Positions 24,799-35,030 of a stretch of DNA of 64,000 nucleotides are shown in pieces; within the stretch, counting starts at the first letter, position 1, and each line of letters starts with the position of its first letter. Source of the DNA: JAPLJC01 sp963697965 (GTDB lineage: Bacteria; Desulfobacterota; Desulfobaccia; Desulfobaccales; 0-14-0-80-60-11); assembly GCA_963697965.1 (NCBI GenBank), contig OY969108.1, forward strand, positions 310,001 through 374,000, given 5' to 3'. A model generated the notes under the pieces. That model did not search any database, was not told where the DNA came from, and was given only the letters and a program-made list of their open reading frames with translations. The position numbers were made by a program, and so were the translations under genes.

Positions 24799-24874
24799 CT
24801 GGCGACCCGGACCCTGCCCCGGACAAAATATCGGGGCGACCGGATAGGCCGCCCCTTGACTTGGCCATTATTGG

Positions 24875-25624
24875 TTAGAAGTGATAAGCCAGCCGCAGGA
24901 GCGGCGTGAAACTATTGGCGGCAAAGTTGATATTCACCCTTTGCCCCGAAGGCTCAGCAGTGCCGTCGTACGAGGGGTGCAGATAACGGTAGCGGAAGGC
25001 GACATCCAAGGTAAGGGGGTAAGGGGCCAAAATTATCCGCAGCCCCAGTTCTGTGCCAAACGCGGGAGTGGTGTCGTTCATAGTGCCAGAGACGCCCCTG
25101 ACCCGGATGCTGCTCCAGGCGATGGCCGGCCCTACCACTAAATAGGGATTGATTACGCCCCCCGGGCAGGTGGTAGTACTCCAGCAGCCAAAATGGCCGT
25201 AAACGCCAAAGAGCAGGGGCCAGACTTTGCCTTCAATATCACTGGTTTTTGTGGTGGTGTTAACTCCAACTCCATTGGAATTGCCCGTAACAGAAGCAGT
25301 TTGGCTGGGGATGGGGAACCGGTTGAAGGTCATATCCAAGAGAACCCCGAAGTTGCCCATCCATTCCGGGTAGTTAGCTCCCAGAACCCCGCTATTCACA
25401 AAATCATAGCCGATGGTTCCACCTCCCAAAACCGCGGGGGAGACAGCGAGATTGTGAAGTGTGAGATCTGCTGCGCCGCCTACGGTCTCATGAGCATCGG
25501 TCCTGCCAATCATGTTCGGCCCCATTTCCCCACCCACCCACATGGCCGCCTGGCAAATCCCCGAAAATGCCATTAACGCGGCTACCAGGCAAGTTACCCT
25601 AACCAGATAAGAAATTCTGCTCAT
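24875..25624 (-). CDS. Outer-membrane beta-barrel protein
   Basis: A 249-residue exported protein with a signal peptide (VTCLVAALMAFSGICQA, cleavage near residue 27). Alternating hydrophobic strands follow and the last residues are LLRLAYHF with terminal Phe, as in OmpA/OmpW-like barrels. Two cysteines (FGCWSTTTCPGG) probably form a surface disulfide. The family is not recognised. It is the only intact gene inside the tRNA-Gln-bounded segment, so it may be cargo of the lost element. Confidence 0.7.
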   Translation of the reverse strand: MSRISYLVRVTCLVAALMAFSGICQAAMWVGGEMGPNMIGRTDAHETVGGAADLTLHNLAVSPAVLGGGTIGYDFVNSGVLGANYPEWMGNFGVLLDMTFNRFPIPSQTASVTGNSNGVGVNTTTKTSDIEGKVWPLLFGVYGHFGCWSTTTCPGGVINPYLVVGPAIAWSSIRVRGVSGTMNDTTPAFGTELGLRIILAPYPLTLDVAFRYRYLHPSYDGTAEPSGQRVNINFAANSFTPLLRLAYHF

Positions 25625-26848
25625 AATTTTCCCCTTTCTAAAAGATTTTTAAGGTCTCCACTATTCTTACAACATAGGGGTTGTAAAGGAGCCAATGGTT
25701 ACCAATACAAATGAAATGGCCCCAAACCATAATTAATCAAAAGGTTGCCAACCTTCTTAAGCTCCCATGACTTCACCCCCCTGAGGGAAAAGCAGTTTAT
25801 TAAATACTTCTCCTCTCTTAGTATTATTTAAATTAGGTTGTTCATATTTTTGGAAAAAGAGCACTCATCTTTTTGTTATTTTTGTTTCCGTAGCTGATCT
25901 TACAGCTGTGACTGTCGCAGGCCGCTGGCGGCATCGACTTTGCCAATCACGCGATATCGTTCAATATGTGGCTGCCCGCCCAGGTCCTCCACGGCCCCTT
26001 TCCAAAATCACTTTTCCAATCGGACTCGAGATCGGCATCATCCGCCATGAGATAAACTCCACCAAGCCTTTTCTCTTCTGGATCAAATGGGAACTGCTTA
26101 TTTTGAAGACCAGAATAATCTCTGTGTGCACTCTTTCCTGTCATCCCCTTAATTAGACGCCACTTTTTGATCCCGTCGAGGTTATCGAAAAAAAAACCGA
26201 GCTGCACCCTCTGGGCAACCCGGCTATAATCGCAAATCCAGAATCATGATTCCCCCCTTGAGGGTGGGGGTTGGGTACTGCAAGATGATTCACTTATTTC
26301 ACAAGTGGATTTAATTGTCAATCAAGATAATCGAAGGCTGAAAGGGGTAATCTGGTCGACCTTCTCAGACGGCCCAGGTTAAACGATTTGTTGCCAAATA
26401 AGGGTAAAGTATTGCCTTGACTCACCGGAGATTCAAAAATCACCCTCGCAGGGCTCTCCTGGGCGACAAATAAATTCTCTTCTGTGCAGGGATAGGGGGT
26501 AATTCTGATATCTGAGAATGGTGGAATTTTGAGTTGGAGGCAAACCCGAGAAAAATATGGGGTTGGAGTTAGAGGGGATGGAGAGGATGGTTTGGGGGGG
26601 GAGGAATTTAACGCCGATGAGAGGAAATGATATAATAAAATAAAGAAAGGGGTGGGAGGAGTGGCTGGGGTTTTGCGGGAGCGAGTGAATGGAGGGTGGG
26701 TATCACAATCATTTACCAGCCAAAAAATTGACCTTCAAATATGTGTTCGATAGTCAGAATGGTAGCCAAAGATCCACAATTCGGCATACGAACAGACTGT
26801 TCCGGGGGTAGTCCGGCGACGGTTTATTCTAGAATTAATTATTTATAT
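25625..26848. other. Gene-poor, AT-rich degraded segment
   Basis: No reliable gene in 1.2 kb. Open frames at 25908-26156 (+) and 25947-26207 (-) lack ribosome sites; the latter contains a protein-like stretch (RLGGVYLMADDADLESDWKS) and may be a relic. From 26520 to 26700 the plus strand is an almost pure purine tract. Base composition is clearly lower in GC than the chromosome around it, consistent with acquired DNA. Confidence 0.55.
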
Positions 26849-26857
26849 GATAAAATA

Positions 26858-26931
26858 TGGCTGGGGGAGGAGGATTCGAACCTCCATCGGCGACTCCAAA
26901 GGCCGCTGTCCTGCCATTGGACGATCCCCCA
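26858..26931 (-). tRNA. tRNA-Gln (anticodon TTG)
   Basis: The minus strand reads TGGGGGATCGTCCAATGG ... with anticodon loop CTTTGGA (TTG), T-arm GGAGGTTCGAATCCTCC, acceptor TGGGGGA/TCCCCCA, discriminator G and encoded CCA. 74 nt. Its 3' end is the integration target duplicated at 24524. Confidence 0.95.
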
Positions 26932-26986
26932 GGATGGGTGAGGCGCAGGGTGGCAACCCCGGGTGAGGCGGTTTGCGAACCTAGGA

Positions 26987-27016
26987 ATTATAAGGTTAAT
27001 CTTTAAAGCCGTGCAA
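26987..27016 (-). promoter_or_regulatory. Promoter of tRNA-Gln
   Basis: On the minus strand TTGCAC (27016-27011) and TATAAT (26992-26987) are 18 bp apart; transcription would start about 50 nt before the tRNA. Confidence 0.65.
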
Positions 27017-27221
27017 GTCTTTTGTCCGGTTTGCCCCTCGGAGGGGTATTCCTCCCAGTCCGTCAGGCGGACCCCGGCCAGGGATACCGCGCCATCCTCC
27101 GGCCGCCGGGAAAGATTAGTTTTCCCCCGCGGATTAGCGGCGCCTTTGCCGCCTCGGTTGCGTTTGCTCATGGATGGCATATAATTGTGAATAGTTTCAC
27201 GCAAATCGGAGGAGGGCACCT

Positions 27222-27971
27222 TTGAGTTTCCTGATCGCCATGGCCGGAAAGGGCGGCACTGGCAAGACCACCACCGCCGGCATGTTGCTGCGCTATCTGG
27301 TGGAGGCGGGAAAAACCCCGGTGCTGGCGGTGGACGCTGACGCCAACAGCAATTTCAACGAGGTCCTGGGGCTGAGCGTGGACCTGACGGTGGGCCAGGC
27401 CCGGGAGGAGATGAAAAAGGGCGGCGGCCTGGTGGACCTCACCAAGGACCAGCTCATCGAAATGCGCATCAACCAGGCCCTGGTGGAGGCCGACGGCTTC
27501 GATCTCATCAGCATGGGCCAGCCGGAGGGGCCGGGCTGTTACTGCGCCGCCAACCATATGGTGGCCCGCTTCATGGACATCCTGGGCAAGAACTACCCCT
27601 ACATCCTCATGGACAACGAGGCCGGCATGGAGCACATGAGCCGCCTCACCACCCATGAGGTGGACCTGCTGCTGCTGGTCTCGGACCCCTCCTGGAGAGG
27701 CATCCAGGCGGCCAGCCGCCTCCAGGACCTGGCGCGGTCCTTGAAAATCGTGGTGGGCCGGGCGCTGCTCGTCGTCAACCGGGCCGGGGGCGGCCTGAGC
27801 GAGAAGGCCGCGGCGGAGATTGCCGCCCAGGGTTTGGAACTGGCCGGCCTCATCCCCGAGGATCCCCTCATCGCGGCCTTCGACAGCCAGGGACGGCCCA
27901 CCTACCAGCTCCCGGCCGATTCCCCAGCTTTAAGAGCAGCTTATGAAATCTTTACCAGATTAATACCTTGA
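27222..27971 (+). CDS. cooC: CODH/ACS nickel-insertion ATPase (CooC/AcsF type)
   Basis: A 249-residue MinD/ArsA-type P-loop ATPase with the deviant Walker A motif AGKGGTGKTT. The metal-binding pair is in GPGCYCAANH (CXC), used by CooC/AcsF dimers to bind nickel. LMDNEAGMEHMSR is the Walker B region of the family. It loads nickel into the C-cluster of CODH or the A-cluster of ACS. The TTG start follows GGAGGAGGG. It is the first gene before the acs operon, 146 bp upstream of acsD. Confidence 0.93.
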   Translation: MSFLIAMAGKGGTGKTTTAGMLLRYLVEAGKTPVLAVDADANSNFNEVLGLSVDLTVGQAREEMKKGGGLVDLTKDQLIEMRINQALVEADGFDLISMGQPEGPGCYCAANHMVARFMDILGKNYPYILMDNEAGMEHMSRLTTHEVDLLLLVSDPSWRGIQAASRLQDLARSLKIVVGRALLVVNRAGGGLSEKAAAEIAAQGLELAGLIPEDPLIAAFDSQGRPTYQLPADSPALRAAYEIFTRLIP

Positions 27972-28007
27972 AAGCGCGGCGCCGCGGCTGGTCACGTGAT
28001 TTTTTAC

Positions 28008-28036
28008 TTGACAGAGAGACCTATTAATTATTATTT
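28008..28036 (+). promoter_or_regulatory. Candidate promoter of the acs operon
   Basis: TTGACA at 28008-28013, then TTATTT at 28031-28036 (17 bp) or TATTAT at 28029-28034 (15 bp). It lies in a short AT-rich gap between cooC and acsD, so acsD-acsE may be transcribed separately from cooC. Confidence 0.5.
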
Positions 28037-28117
28037 TCACAATGTATCCTACACCTCCCCTGGTTTAAATAAAGTAACCTGCCGGCAATTCCGGAAAAAT
28101 TTAAGGAGGGAACTACC

Positions 28118-29065
28118 TTGGCCTTTGAGATTCCCAAGCAGATTTATTCGGGCTCGATCAAAACCGTAACCATTGGCAAAGGGGAAAAAGCCATGACCTT
28201 GGGAGGCGAAACCTCCTACCCCTTATATGTCTTTGAAGGGGTAATGCCCAATAAGCCCCGGATTGCCATGGAGGTGTGGGATAGAGACCCGGGAGAAGAA
28301 TGGGCCGCTCCAGCCTATGCCGCCATCAAGGACGTGGCCAAAGACCCGGTGGCCTGGGCCCAGAAATGTATCAAGGATTTTGGGGCCGAAGCCATCGCCT
28401 TGATCCTGAATAGCACCGACCCCAATGGGGACAACGCCAGCCCCGAGTCGGCGGCAGCCACCGCCAAGAAAGTGGCGGCGGCCATCGACGTGCCCCTCAT
28501 CGTCTTCGGCACCAGCAGCATGGAAAAGGATGCCGAGGTGCTGCCGGCGGTGGCGGAAGCCTGCGCCGATAAAAGCATCGTCATCGGCCCGGTGCAGGAC
28601 AAGAACTACAAGAAGATCGGCGCCGCGGCCCTGGCTTATAACCATACGATCATCGCCAACTCACCCATCGACGTCAACCTGGCCAAGCAGTTGAACATCC
28701 TTTTAGGCCAGCTCGGGGTTCCGGACAGCCGTATCCTGGTGGACCCCACCACCGGCGGTCTGGGCTACGGCATGGAGTATTGTTATTCCGTCATGGAGCG
28801 GGACCGCATGGCGGCCCTGACCCAGGAAGACGAGAAATTGCAGCTCCCCATCGTCAACTATGTCGGTCAAGAAGTGTGGAAGGTGAAGGAGTGCAAGCAG
28901 ACCAATGAGGAAGCGCCGCAACTGGGCGACCAGACCAAGCGGGGCATTCTCATGGAGGCCGTGACCGCCGTGAGCCTGCTCCTGGCCGGAAGCGACCTCC
29001 TCATCATGCGCCATCCGGAATCGGTGAAACTCGTCAAATCGATGATCCAGGAACTGGCTGCCTAA
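28118..29065 (+). CDS. acsD: Corrinoid iron-sulfur protein, small subunit
   Basis: A 315-residue TIM-barrel subunit of the corrinoid iron-sulfur protein (CFeSP), which carries the methyl group from methyltetrahydrofolate to acetyl-CoA synthase. Family features include TLGGETSYPLYVFEG at the start, an ALILNSTDPNGDNASPE loop and VDPTTGGLGYGMEYCYSVMER. The TTG start follows AAGGAGGG. Length fits AcsD/CdhD. It pairs with AcsC encoded downstream. Confidence 0.95.
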   Translation: MAFEIPKQIYSGSIKTVTIGKGEKAMTLGGETSYPLYVFEGVMPNKPRIAMEVWDRDPGEEWAAPAYAAIKDVAKDPVAWAQKCIKDFGAEAIALILNSTDPNGDNASPESAAATAKKVAAAIDVPLIVFGTSSMEKDAEVLPAVAEACADKSIVIGPVQDKNYKKIGAAALAYNHTIIANSPIDVNLAKQLNILLGQLGVPDSRILVDPTTGGLGYGMEYCYSVMERDRMAALTQEDEKLQLPIVNYVGQEVWKVKECKQTNEEAPQLGDQTKRGILMEAVTAVSLLLAGSDLLIMRHPESVKLVKSMIQELAA

Positions 29066-29215
29066 GGTGCCGGCGGCCATTCTGGAAGCGAACCATTTCC
29101 TGTCCCGGAGCCCGGCCTTTTGACGAAGCAAAATATGAACGCACCCTGAAGGCGGGCTCTTTTGCCAAGAGGGGCCATGAAGGCCACTCTGAAAGTAAGA
29201 AACTGGAGGTATGTA

Positions 29216-31225
29216 ATGGCTGATTTAGAGTTGGAAAAACTATCCATTGACGTGGCGGCCCAGCAGCTGATTAAGAAGGCCCAGGCGGAGGGAGTGGAGA
29301 CGATCTTTGACCGGGCCAAGACCATGAAGCCCTGTCCCATCGGGGCCGAAGGGGCCTGTTGCCGCATCTGCGCTCAGGGTCCCTGCCGGGTGCCGCCTCC
29401 CAAGAAGAAAGAGGGCGAGAGCGGCGAGGAGAAGAAGCAGCGCATGGGTCTGTGCGGGGCCACCGCCGAGACCATCGTGGCCCGGAACTTCGCCCGCATG
29501 GTAGCGGCCGGCACCTCGGCCCACAGCGACCACTCCCGGGGGGTGGCCAAACTCTTCAAAGAGATCGCCCACGGTCAGGCCCCGGGCTATGAGGTCAAGG
29601 ACGTGGTCAAGCTCAAGAGGGTGGCCAAGGACTGGGGAGTGGCCATCACTGAAGGCGAAGGCGAGGACGCCAAGTCCCGGGATAAGCTGGAGATCGCTAA
29701 GGAGCTGGCTGACAAGATTTTGGCGGAATTCGGCCAGCAGGAAGGCGAGATCAACTACGTGAAGCGGGCCCCGGCCAAGCGCCAGGAGATCTGGCGGAAA
29801 AACGGGGTCGTGCCCCGGGGCATCGACATCGAGGTGGTGGAACTGATGCACCGCACCCACATGGGCGTGGACCAGGACTACCGCAACCTGATGAAGCAGT
29901 CCACCCGCTGCGCCCTGGCGGACGGCTGGGGCGGCTCCATGATCTCCACCGACCTGCAGGACATCATGTTCGGCTGCCCGGTGCCCATCGCCGGCGAGAT
30001 CAACCTGGGGGTGCTGAAGGAGGACCACGTCAACGTGGTGATGCACGGCCATGAGCCGCTGCTGCCGGAGATGCTCTACGTGGCCTCCCAGGACCCGGAA
30101 CTGATCACTTATGCTCAGAGCAAGGGCGCCAAGGGCATCCAACTGGCGGGCATGTGCTGCTCGGCCAACGAAGTGCTCATGCGCCACGGCATCCCGGTGG
30201 CAGGCAACTACCTGCACCAGGAGCTGGCGGTGGTCACCGGCGCGGTGGACGCCCTGATAGTGGACGTGCAGTGCGAGATGCAGGCCCTGGAGAACGTGGC
30301 CAAGTGCTACCACACCAAGATCATCACCACCGACGACCGGGCCAAAATGCCGCTGGCCATGCACATCCCCTTCGACGAGCACCACGCCCTGGACGTGGCC
30401 AAAAAGATCATCCGGGAGGCCATCGACAACTATCCCAACCGCAAGGCCCCGGTAATGATCCCGTCGGTCACCTCTCCCATGGTGGTGGGCTTCAGCTACG
30501 AGACCATCCAGTACCTGTTGGGGGGCTCCATCCGCGGTTCCTATTACACCCTGAACGACAACATCATCAACGGCCGGGTGCGGGGGGTAGCCGGAGTGGT
30601 GGGCTGCAACAATTGCCGCACCACCCAGGACAACTCGCATTTGGAGATGATCAAAGAACTGCTGAAGAACGACGTCATCGTGCTCTCCACCGGCTGCGCC
30701 GCCATGGCCGCGGGCAAATACGGCCTGATGACCCCGGAGGCCGCTTCCAAGTATTGCGGTCCGGGGTTGGCGGAGGTCTGCGAGACGGTGGGCATCCCGC
30801 CGGTGCTGCACATGGGGGCCTGCGTGGATAACTCCCGCATCCTGATGGCGGCCACCGCCTGCGTCAAGGCCGGCGGCCTGGGCAGCGACATCAGCGACCT
30901 GCCGGCCGCGGGGGCGGCCCCGGAGTGGATGAGCGAGAAGGCCATCGCCATCGGCCAGTACTTCGTGGCCTCGGGGGTCTACACCGTATTTGGGGTCACC
31001 TGGCCCACCACGGGATCGGAGATCCTCACCGATTACCTCTTCAAGGGATTTGAAGAAGAATACGGCGGCAAGTGGGACTTCGAGATGGATCCGCTCCTGG
31101 CGGCCAGGAAGATGATCGCCCACATCGACCTGAAACGGAAGGCCCTGGGCATCGACAAGGCCCGGGAACGCGTGCTCATGGATATGGACATGCGCCGCAA
31201 ACTCGAAGCCGCCGCCGGCGACTAG
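29216..31225 (+). CDS. acsA: Carbon monoxide dehydrogenase catalytic subunit
   Basis: A 669-residue Ni-Fe CO dehydrogenase that interconverts CO2 and CO. The N-terminal cluster-ligand region is CPIGAEGACCRICAQGPCR (B and D clusters), followed by LCGATAETIVARN. C-cluster ligands appear later in ELVMRHG-type and GCNNCR-type segments (MCCSANEVLMRHG, VGCNNCRTT, TGCAAMAAGKYG, MGACVDNSR). The ATG at 29216 (MADLELEK) has an ideal GGAGGT site. In the operon it delivers CO through the tunnel to AcsB. Confidence 0.96.
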   Translation: MADLELEKLSIDVAAQQLIKKAQAEGVETIFDRAKTMKPCPIGAEGACCRICAQGPCRVPPPKKKEGESGEEKKQRMGLCGATAETIVARNFARMVAAGTSAHSDHSRGVAKLFKEIAHGQAPGYEVKDVVKLKRVAKDWGVAITEGEGEDAKSRDKLEIAKELADKILAEFGQQEGEINYVKRAPAKRQEIWRKNGVVPRGIDIEVVELMHRTHMGVDQDYRNLMKQSTRCALADGWGGSMISTDLQDIMFGCPVPIAGEINLGVLKEDHVNVVMHGHEPLLPEMLYVASQDPELITYAQSKGAKGIQLAGMCCSANEVLMRHGIPVAGNYLHQELAVVTGAVDALIVDVQCEMQALENVAKCYHTKIITTDDRAKMPLAMHIPFDEHHALDVAKKIIREAIDNYPNRKAPVMIPSVTSPMVVGFSYETIQYLLGGSIRGSYYTLNDNIINGRVRGVAGVVGCNNCRTTQDNSHLEMIKELLKNDVIVLSTGCAAMAAGKYGLMTPEAASKYCGPGLAEVCETVGIPPVLHMGACVDNSRILMAATACVKAGGLGSDISDLPAAGAAPEWMSEKAIAIGQYFVASGVYTVFGVTWPTTGSEILTDYLFKGFEEEYGGKWDFEMDPLLAARKMIAHIDLKRKALGIDKARERVLMDMDMRRKLEAAAGD

Positions 31226-31330
31226 CATTGAGCCAGGCAGGGGCCGTTCCCCGACAAATAAAGGCAAAAAGGGAGAACGGTCCCTTTCAGATAAATTCCT
31301 TTATGAAAAAGGAAGAAGGAGGAAGCAACT

Positions 31331-33562
31331 GTGTCGAAAATCATTCTTTCCGCCGCCATTCGAGGGGCCCACAAGATCGTTGACAAATGCGCGGACGCCC
31401 TTAACAAGGCCCGGGATAAATACGGGGAGAACCAGGAGATCGCTTTCCCCAATACCGCTTATTATCTGCCCATCATTTACTCCTTGATGGGCACCAAAAT
31501 CGAGAAGATCAAAGACGCGGTGCCGGTGATGGAGCGCTGCAAGGCCTTGCTGCCGCCGATTCCGGCGGAAACACACCATCTGCCCTATCTGGGACCGGGT
31601 CTGGACGCTGGTCTGGCTACCCTGATGGCGGAAGAAATCTTCGAGGCGGTGCGTTATCTAACCGACCCGGATTTCTACGTGGGCGGTGAAGAGGTCTATA
31701 GCAAGGGCGACACCAAGATCTGGCTGGGCGCTGCCGAAGACACCGTTTTCCGGAAACGCGGCATCGAGTTCGTGGACGGCTCCGCTCCGGGGTTCGCCGC
31801 CATTGTCGGCGCCGCCCCCTCGGTCCAGGAAGCCGTGGACCTGGTCACCGAATACCAGAAAAAGAACCTCTATATCTTCTGCGCCGCCAGATCGATTGAC
31901 GGCAAGACCTCGGTGCCGGAACAACTCCTGGAAGGCGGGGTCCAGGTGGGCTGGCCCACCCGGATCGTGCCCTTCAGCCCGGATATCTCCGGGGCGGTCT
32001 TCGCCCTGGGGTTCGCCAACCGGGCCGCCATGGCCTTTGGCGGCGTCAAACCGGGGGCGGCCTTGAAGATGCTGCTTTACAATAAGGACCGCATCTTTGC
32101 CTTCGTCAACGCGGTGTCCAAGATTTCCGACGAATGGTATGCCAACGCCGCCGGCGCCATCAACTGGGGCTTCCCCACCATCACCAACCAGGACATCCCC
32201 CAGGTGCTGCCCACCGGTATCTGCACTTACGAGCACGTAGTGAGCAACGTGCCCATGAAGGAGCTGGGCCAGAGATCCATCGAAGTCCGGGGCCTCAAGG
32301 TCTCGATCACCGAGATCGACATCCCGGTGAACTTCGGCGCGGCCTTCGAGGGCGAGCGCGTCCGCAAGGACGACCTCTATCTGGAGTGCGGCGGCGGCAA
32401 GACCCAGGCGGTGGAGCTGGTCACCAGCAAACGCATGGATGAAGTGGAGGACGGCAAGGTGGAAGTCATCGGCCAGGACATCTCCGACCTGCCCGCCGAC
32501 AAGATCCCGGCCCGGCTGCCCATAGCCGTGCTGGTGGAAGTGGCGGGCCGCAACTTCCAGCCCGACTTCGAGCCCATCCTGGAGCGGCAGATTCACCACC
32601 TGGTGAACTACGCCCAGGGCATCATGCACATCGGGCAGCGGGATATCGCCTGGTACCGCATCGGCAAGTCCGCGGTGGAGAAGGGCTTCAGCCTGAAGCA
32701 CATCGGAGTCCTCCTGCACGCCAAGTACCACCAGGACTTCGGCGCCATCTTCGATAAATGTCAGGTGAAGATTTACACCGACAAGGACAAGGTGGCCGAG
32801 ATTACCGCCAGGGCCCGCAAAATCTACCATGAGCGGGACGCCCGGGTGGAGAACATGCGGGACGAAACCACCGAGACCTACTACTCCTGCACCTTGTGCC
32901 AGTCCTTCGCCCCCAACCATGTCTGCGTGGTCAGCCCGGAGCGCACCGGCCTGTGCGGCGCCTACAACTGGATGGATTGCAAGGCCTCCTTTGAGATCAA
33001 CCCCACCGGCCCCAACCAGCCCGTGGAGAAGGGTGAAACCCTGGATGAGAAGATGGGGATGTGGCAGGGAGTCAACGACTTCGTCTTCAAGGCCTCCCGC
33101 CAGAAGATAGAAAAATACAACTTCTACAGCCTGGTCTATGATCCCATGACCACCTGCGGCTGCTGCGAGTGCATCTCGGCGATCCTGCCCATGTGCAACG
33201 GCATCATGACCGTGAACCGGGACTATACCGGAGAGACCCCCTGCGGCATGAAGTTCACCACCCTGGCCGGCGTCATCGGCGGCGGCCAGGTCACCCCGGG
33301 GTTTGTGGGCCACAGCAAGTTCAACGTCTGCCAGCGGAAGTTCATCCGGGGTGACGGTGGCCTGAAAAGGGTGGTCTGGATGCCCAAGATCCTGAAAGAG
33401 GAGTTGCGGGAAAGGCTCCTGGCGCGGGGCGAGGAAGAGGGGATCGCTGATCTCCTGGATCGCATCGCCGATGAAACCGTGGGCGTCACTGAAGATGAAA
33501 TCCTGCCCTTCCTGACGGAGAAGGAACATCCGGCCTTGAGCATGGATTCCATTATCGGCTAA
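31331..33562 (+). CDS. acsB: Acetyl-CoA synthase catalytic subunit
   Basis: A 743-residue acetyl-CoA synthase (alpha subunit), which joins CO, a methyl group and CoA. The A-cluster ligands are clear: CTLCQSFAPNHVC with RTGLCGAYNW for the cubane, and CGCCEC whose Cys-Gly-Cys binds the distal nickel. The N-terminal domain that docks to CODH (NTAYYLPIIYSLMG) is present, so this is the bacterial long form rather than archaeal CdhC. The GTG start follows GGAGGAAGC. Confidence 0.96.
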   Translation: MSKIILSAAIRGAHKIVDKCADALNKARDKYGENQEIAFPNTAYYLPIIYSLMGTKIEKIKDAVPVMERCKALLPPIPAETHHLPYLGPGLDAGLATLMAEEIFEAVRYLTDPDFYVGGEEVYSKGDTKIWLGAAEDTVFRKRGIEFVDGSAPGFAAIVGAAPSVQEAVDLVTEYQKKNLYIFCAARSIDGKTSVPEQLLEGGVQVGWPTRIVPFSPDISGAVFALGFANRAAMAFGGVKPGAALKMLLYNKDRIFAFVNAVSKISDEWYANAAGAINWGFPTITNQDIPQVLPTGICTYEHVVSNVPMKELGQRSIEVRGLKVSITEIDIPVNFGAAFEGERVRKDDLYLECGGGKTQAVELVTSKRMDEVEDGKVEVIGQDISDLPADKIPARLPIAVLVEVAGRNFQPDFEPILERQIHHLVNYAQGIMHIGQRDIAWYRIGKSAVEKGFSLKHIGVLLHAKYHQDFGAIFDKCQVKIYTDKDKVAEITARARKIYHERDARVENMRDETTETYYSCTLCQSFAPNHVCVVSPERTGLCGAYNWMDCKASFEINPTGPNQPVEKGETLDEKMGMWQGVNDFVFKASRQKIEKYNFYSLVYDPMTTCGCCECISAILPMCNGIMTVNRDYTGETPCGMKFTTLAGVIGGGQVTPGFVGHSKFNVCQRKFIRGDGGLKRVVWMPKILKEELRERLLARGEEEGIADLLDRIADETVGVTEDEILPFLTEKEHPALSMDSIIG

Positions 33563-33683
33563 CCCCGAAGGGGGCCCGGGGGTGCTCCCCTCCTGGCCCC
33601 CTTCTCACCTGAAGGGCGGGTGGGGGGAAGCGGTCCGGCCGACTACCCGCGCTGGCCACCAGCCATGGATAAGGAGAGAGACG

Positions 33684-35030
33684 ATGGCTTTAACAGGAAT
33701 TGAAATCTTCAAACTGCTCGCCAAGACTAACTGCAAGGAATGCGGTTTCCCCACCTGTTTGGCCTTTGCCATGGCCCTGGCCAGCGGTAAGGCGGAGCTG
33801 GAAAAATGTCCCTATGTGTCGGAGGAAGTGCGGGACAAGCTGGCCGAGGCCTCGGCGCCCCCCATCCGGCCGATAAAGATCGGTATGAAGGACGGGGTCA
33901 AGACCATCGGCGGCGAAACCGTGATGTTCCGCCACGAAAAGACCTTCTTCAATCCCACCCTGATCGCCGGGCTGGTAACTACCGCCATGGCCGATGCCGA
34001 GGTCGACAAGAAGCTGGACCAGTTCATGAAGTTGCAATATGAGCGGGTGGGCCTCATGCTGCGGCCGGAACTGATAGCCATTCACGACGAGAACGGCGAC
34101 GCCGCCAAATTCGCAGCCCTGGTCAAAAAGGTGATGGAAAAGACCGACGCCGGTTTGATTCTCGGCAGTCACGATAACCCCGAGGTGGTCAAGGCCGGGG
34201 CCGAAGTGGCCAAGGAGCGCAAACCCTTGATCGGTATCGCCACCCCGGCCAACGCCGACGCCATGGGCGCCCTGGCCAAGGAGCTGGGCCTGCCCCTGAT
34301 CGCCAGCGCCAAGGGCTATGACGAGCTGGCCGCCCTGACCACCAAGCTCACTGGCATGGGCCTCAAGGACCTGGTGATCGACTCCGGCAGCCGCGGCATC
34401 AAGGAAGCCTTGCAGGACCAGGTGGTGATCCGGCGGGCCGCCCTGGGGCCCAAGTTCCGGCCCTTCGGCTTCCCCACCATCTGCCTGCCCTACGCCATGA
34501 CCAAAGACCCCATGATGGAAAAGCTCTACGCCGCGGTCTTCATCGCCAAATACGGCGGCATCGTGGTGGTCAACGACCTGTCCGCCGACGGTATCTTTCC
34601 CTTGCTGTTGCAGCGGCTCAACATCTACACCGACCCGCAGAAGCCCATGATCATCACCCCGGGCATCTACGAGATCGGCACCCCGGGACCCGATTCCCCG
34701 GTGGCGGTGACCACCAATTTCGCCCTCACCTATTTCATCGTCTCCGGCGAAATCGAGGGCAGCAAGATCTCCTGCTGGCTGTTGATCCAGGATACCGAGG
34801 GTCTGTCGGTGATGACCGCCTGGGCCGCCGGCAAATTCTCCGGCGACTCCGTGGCCCACTTAGTCAAAAAGAGCGGCATTGCGGATAAGGTCAAGACCCG
34901 CACCCTCATCATCCCGGGTTATGCCGCGGGGATCAGTGGCGACCTGGAGGAGGAAATACCCGATTGGAAGGTTGCCATCGGTCCCCGGGAAGCCTCCCAT
35001 ATCCCGGCCTTTTTGAAGAACCTGCAGTAA
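33684..35030 (+). CDS. acsC: Corrinoid iron-sulfur protein, large subunit
   Basis: A 448-residue subunit. The N-terminal [4Fe-4S] domain has C17-x2-C20-x4-C25-x16-C42 (TNCKECGFPTCLAFAMAL), which reductively reactivates cobalt. A TIM barrel and a C-terminal corrinoid-binding domain follow. The ATG at 33684 follows AAGGAGAG. The repeat-like stretch just upstream (33580-33640) is non-coding. It forms the CFeSP heterodimer with AcsD. Confidence 0.95.
   Translation: MALTGIEIFKLLAKTNCKECGFPTCLAFAMALASGKAELEKCPYVSEEVRDKLAEASAPPIRPIKIGMKDGVKTIGGETVMFRHEKTFFNPTLIAGLVTTAMADAEVDKKLDQFMKLQYERVGLMLRPELIAIHDENGDAAKFAALVKKVMEKTDAGLILGSHDNPEVVKAGAEVAKERKPLIGIATPANADAMGALAKELGLPLIASAKGYDELAALTTKLTGMGLKDLVIDSGSRGIKEALQDQVVIRRAALGPKFRPFGFPTICLPYAMTKDPMMEKLYAAVFIAKYGGIVVVNDLSADGIFPLLLQRLNIYTDPQKPMIITPGIYEIGTPGPDSPVAVTTNFALTYFIVSGEIEGSKISCWLLIQDTEGLSVMTAWAAGKFSGDSVAHLVKKSGIADKVKTRTLIIPGYAAGISGDLEEEIPDWKVAIGPREASHIPAFLKNLQ

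Noticed and set aside
25947..26207. 86-residue minus-strand gene
   Set aside because: No ribosome site, and it lies in degraded AT-rich DNA; at best a relic.
29240..31267. 675-residue minus-strand open frame opposite acsA
   Set aside because: It is the mirror of a GC-rich gene with strong third-position bias; its translation is His/Val/Gly-rich without motifs.
31658..33529. 623-residue minus-strand open frame opposite acsB
   Set aside because: Same cause: an antisense shadow of a well-supported catalytic gene.
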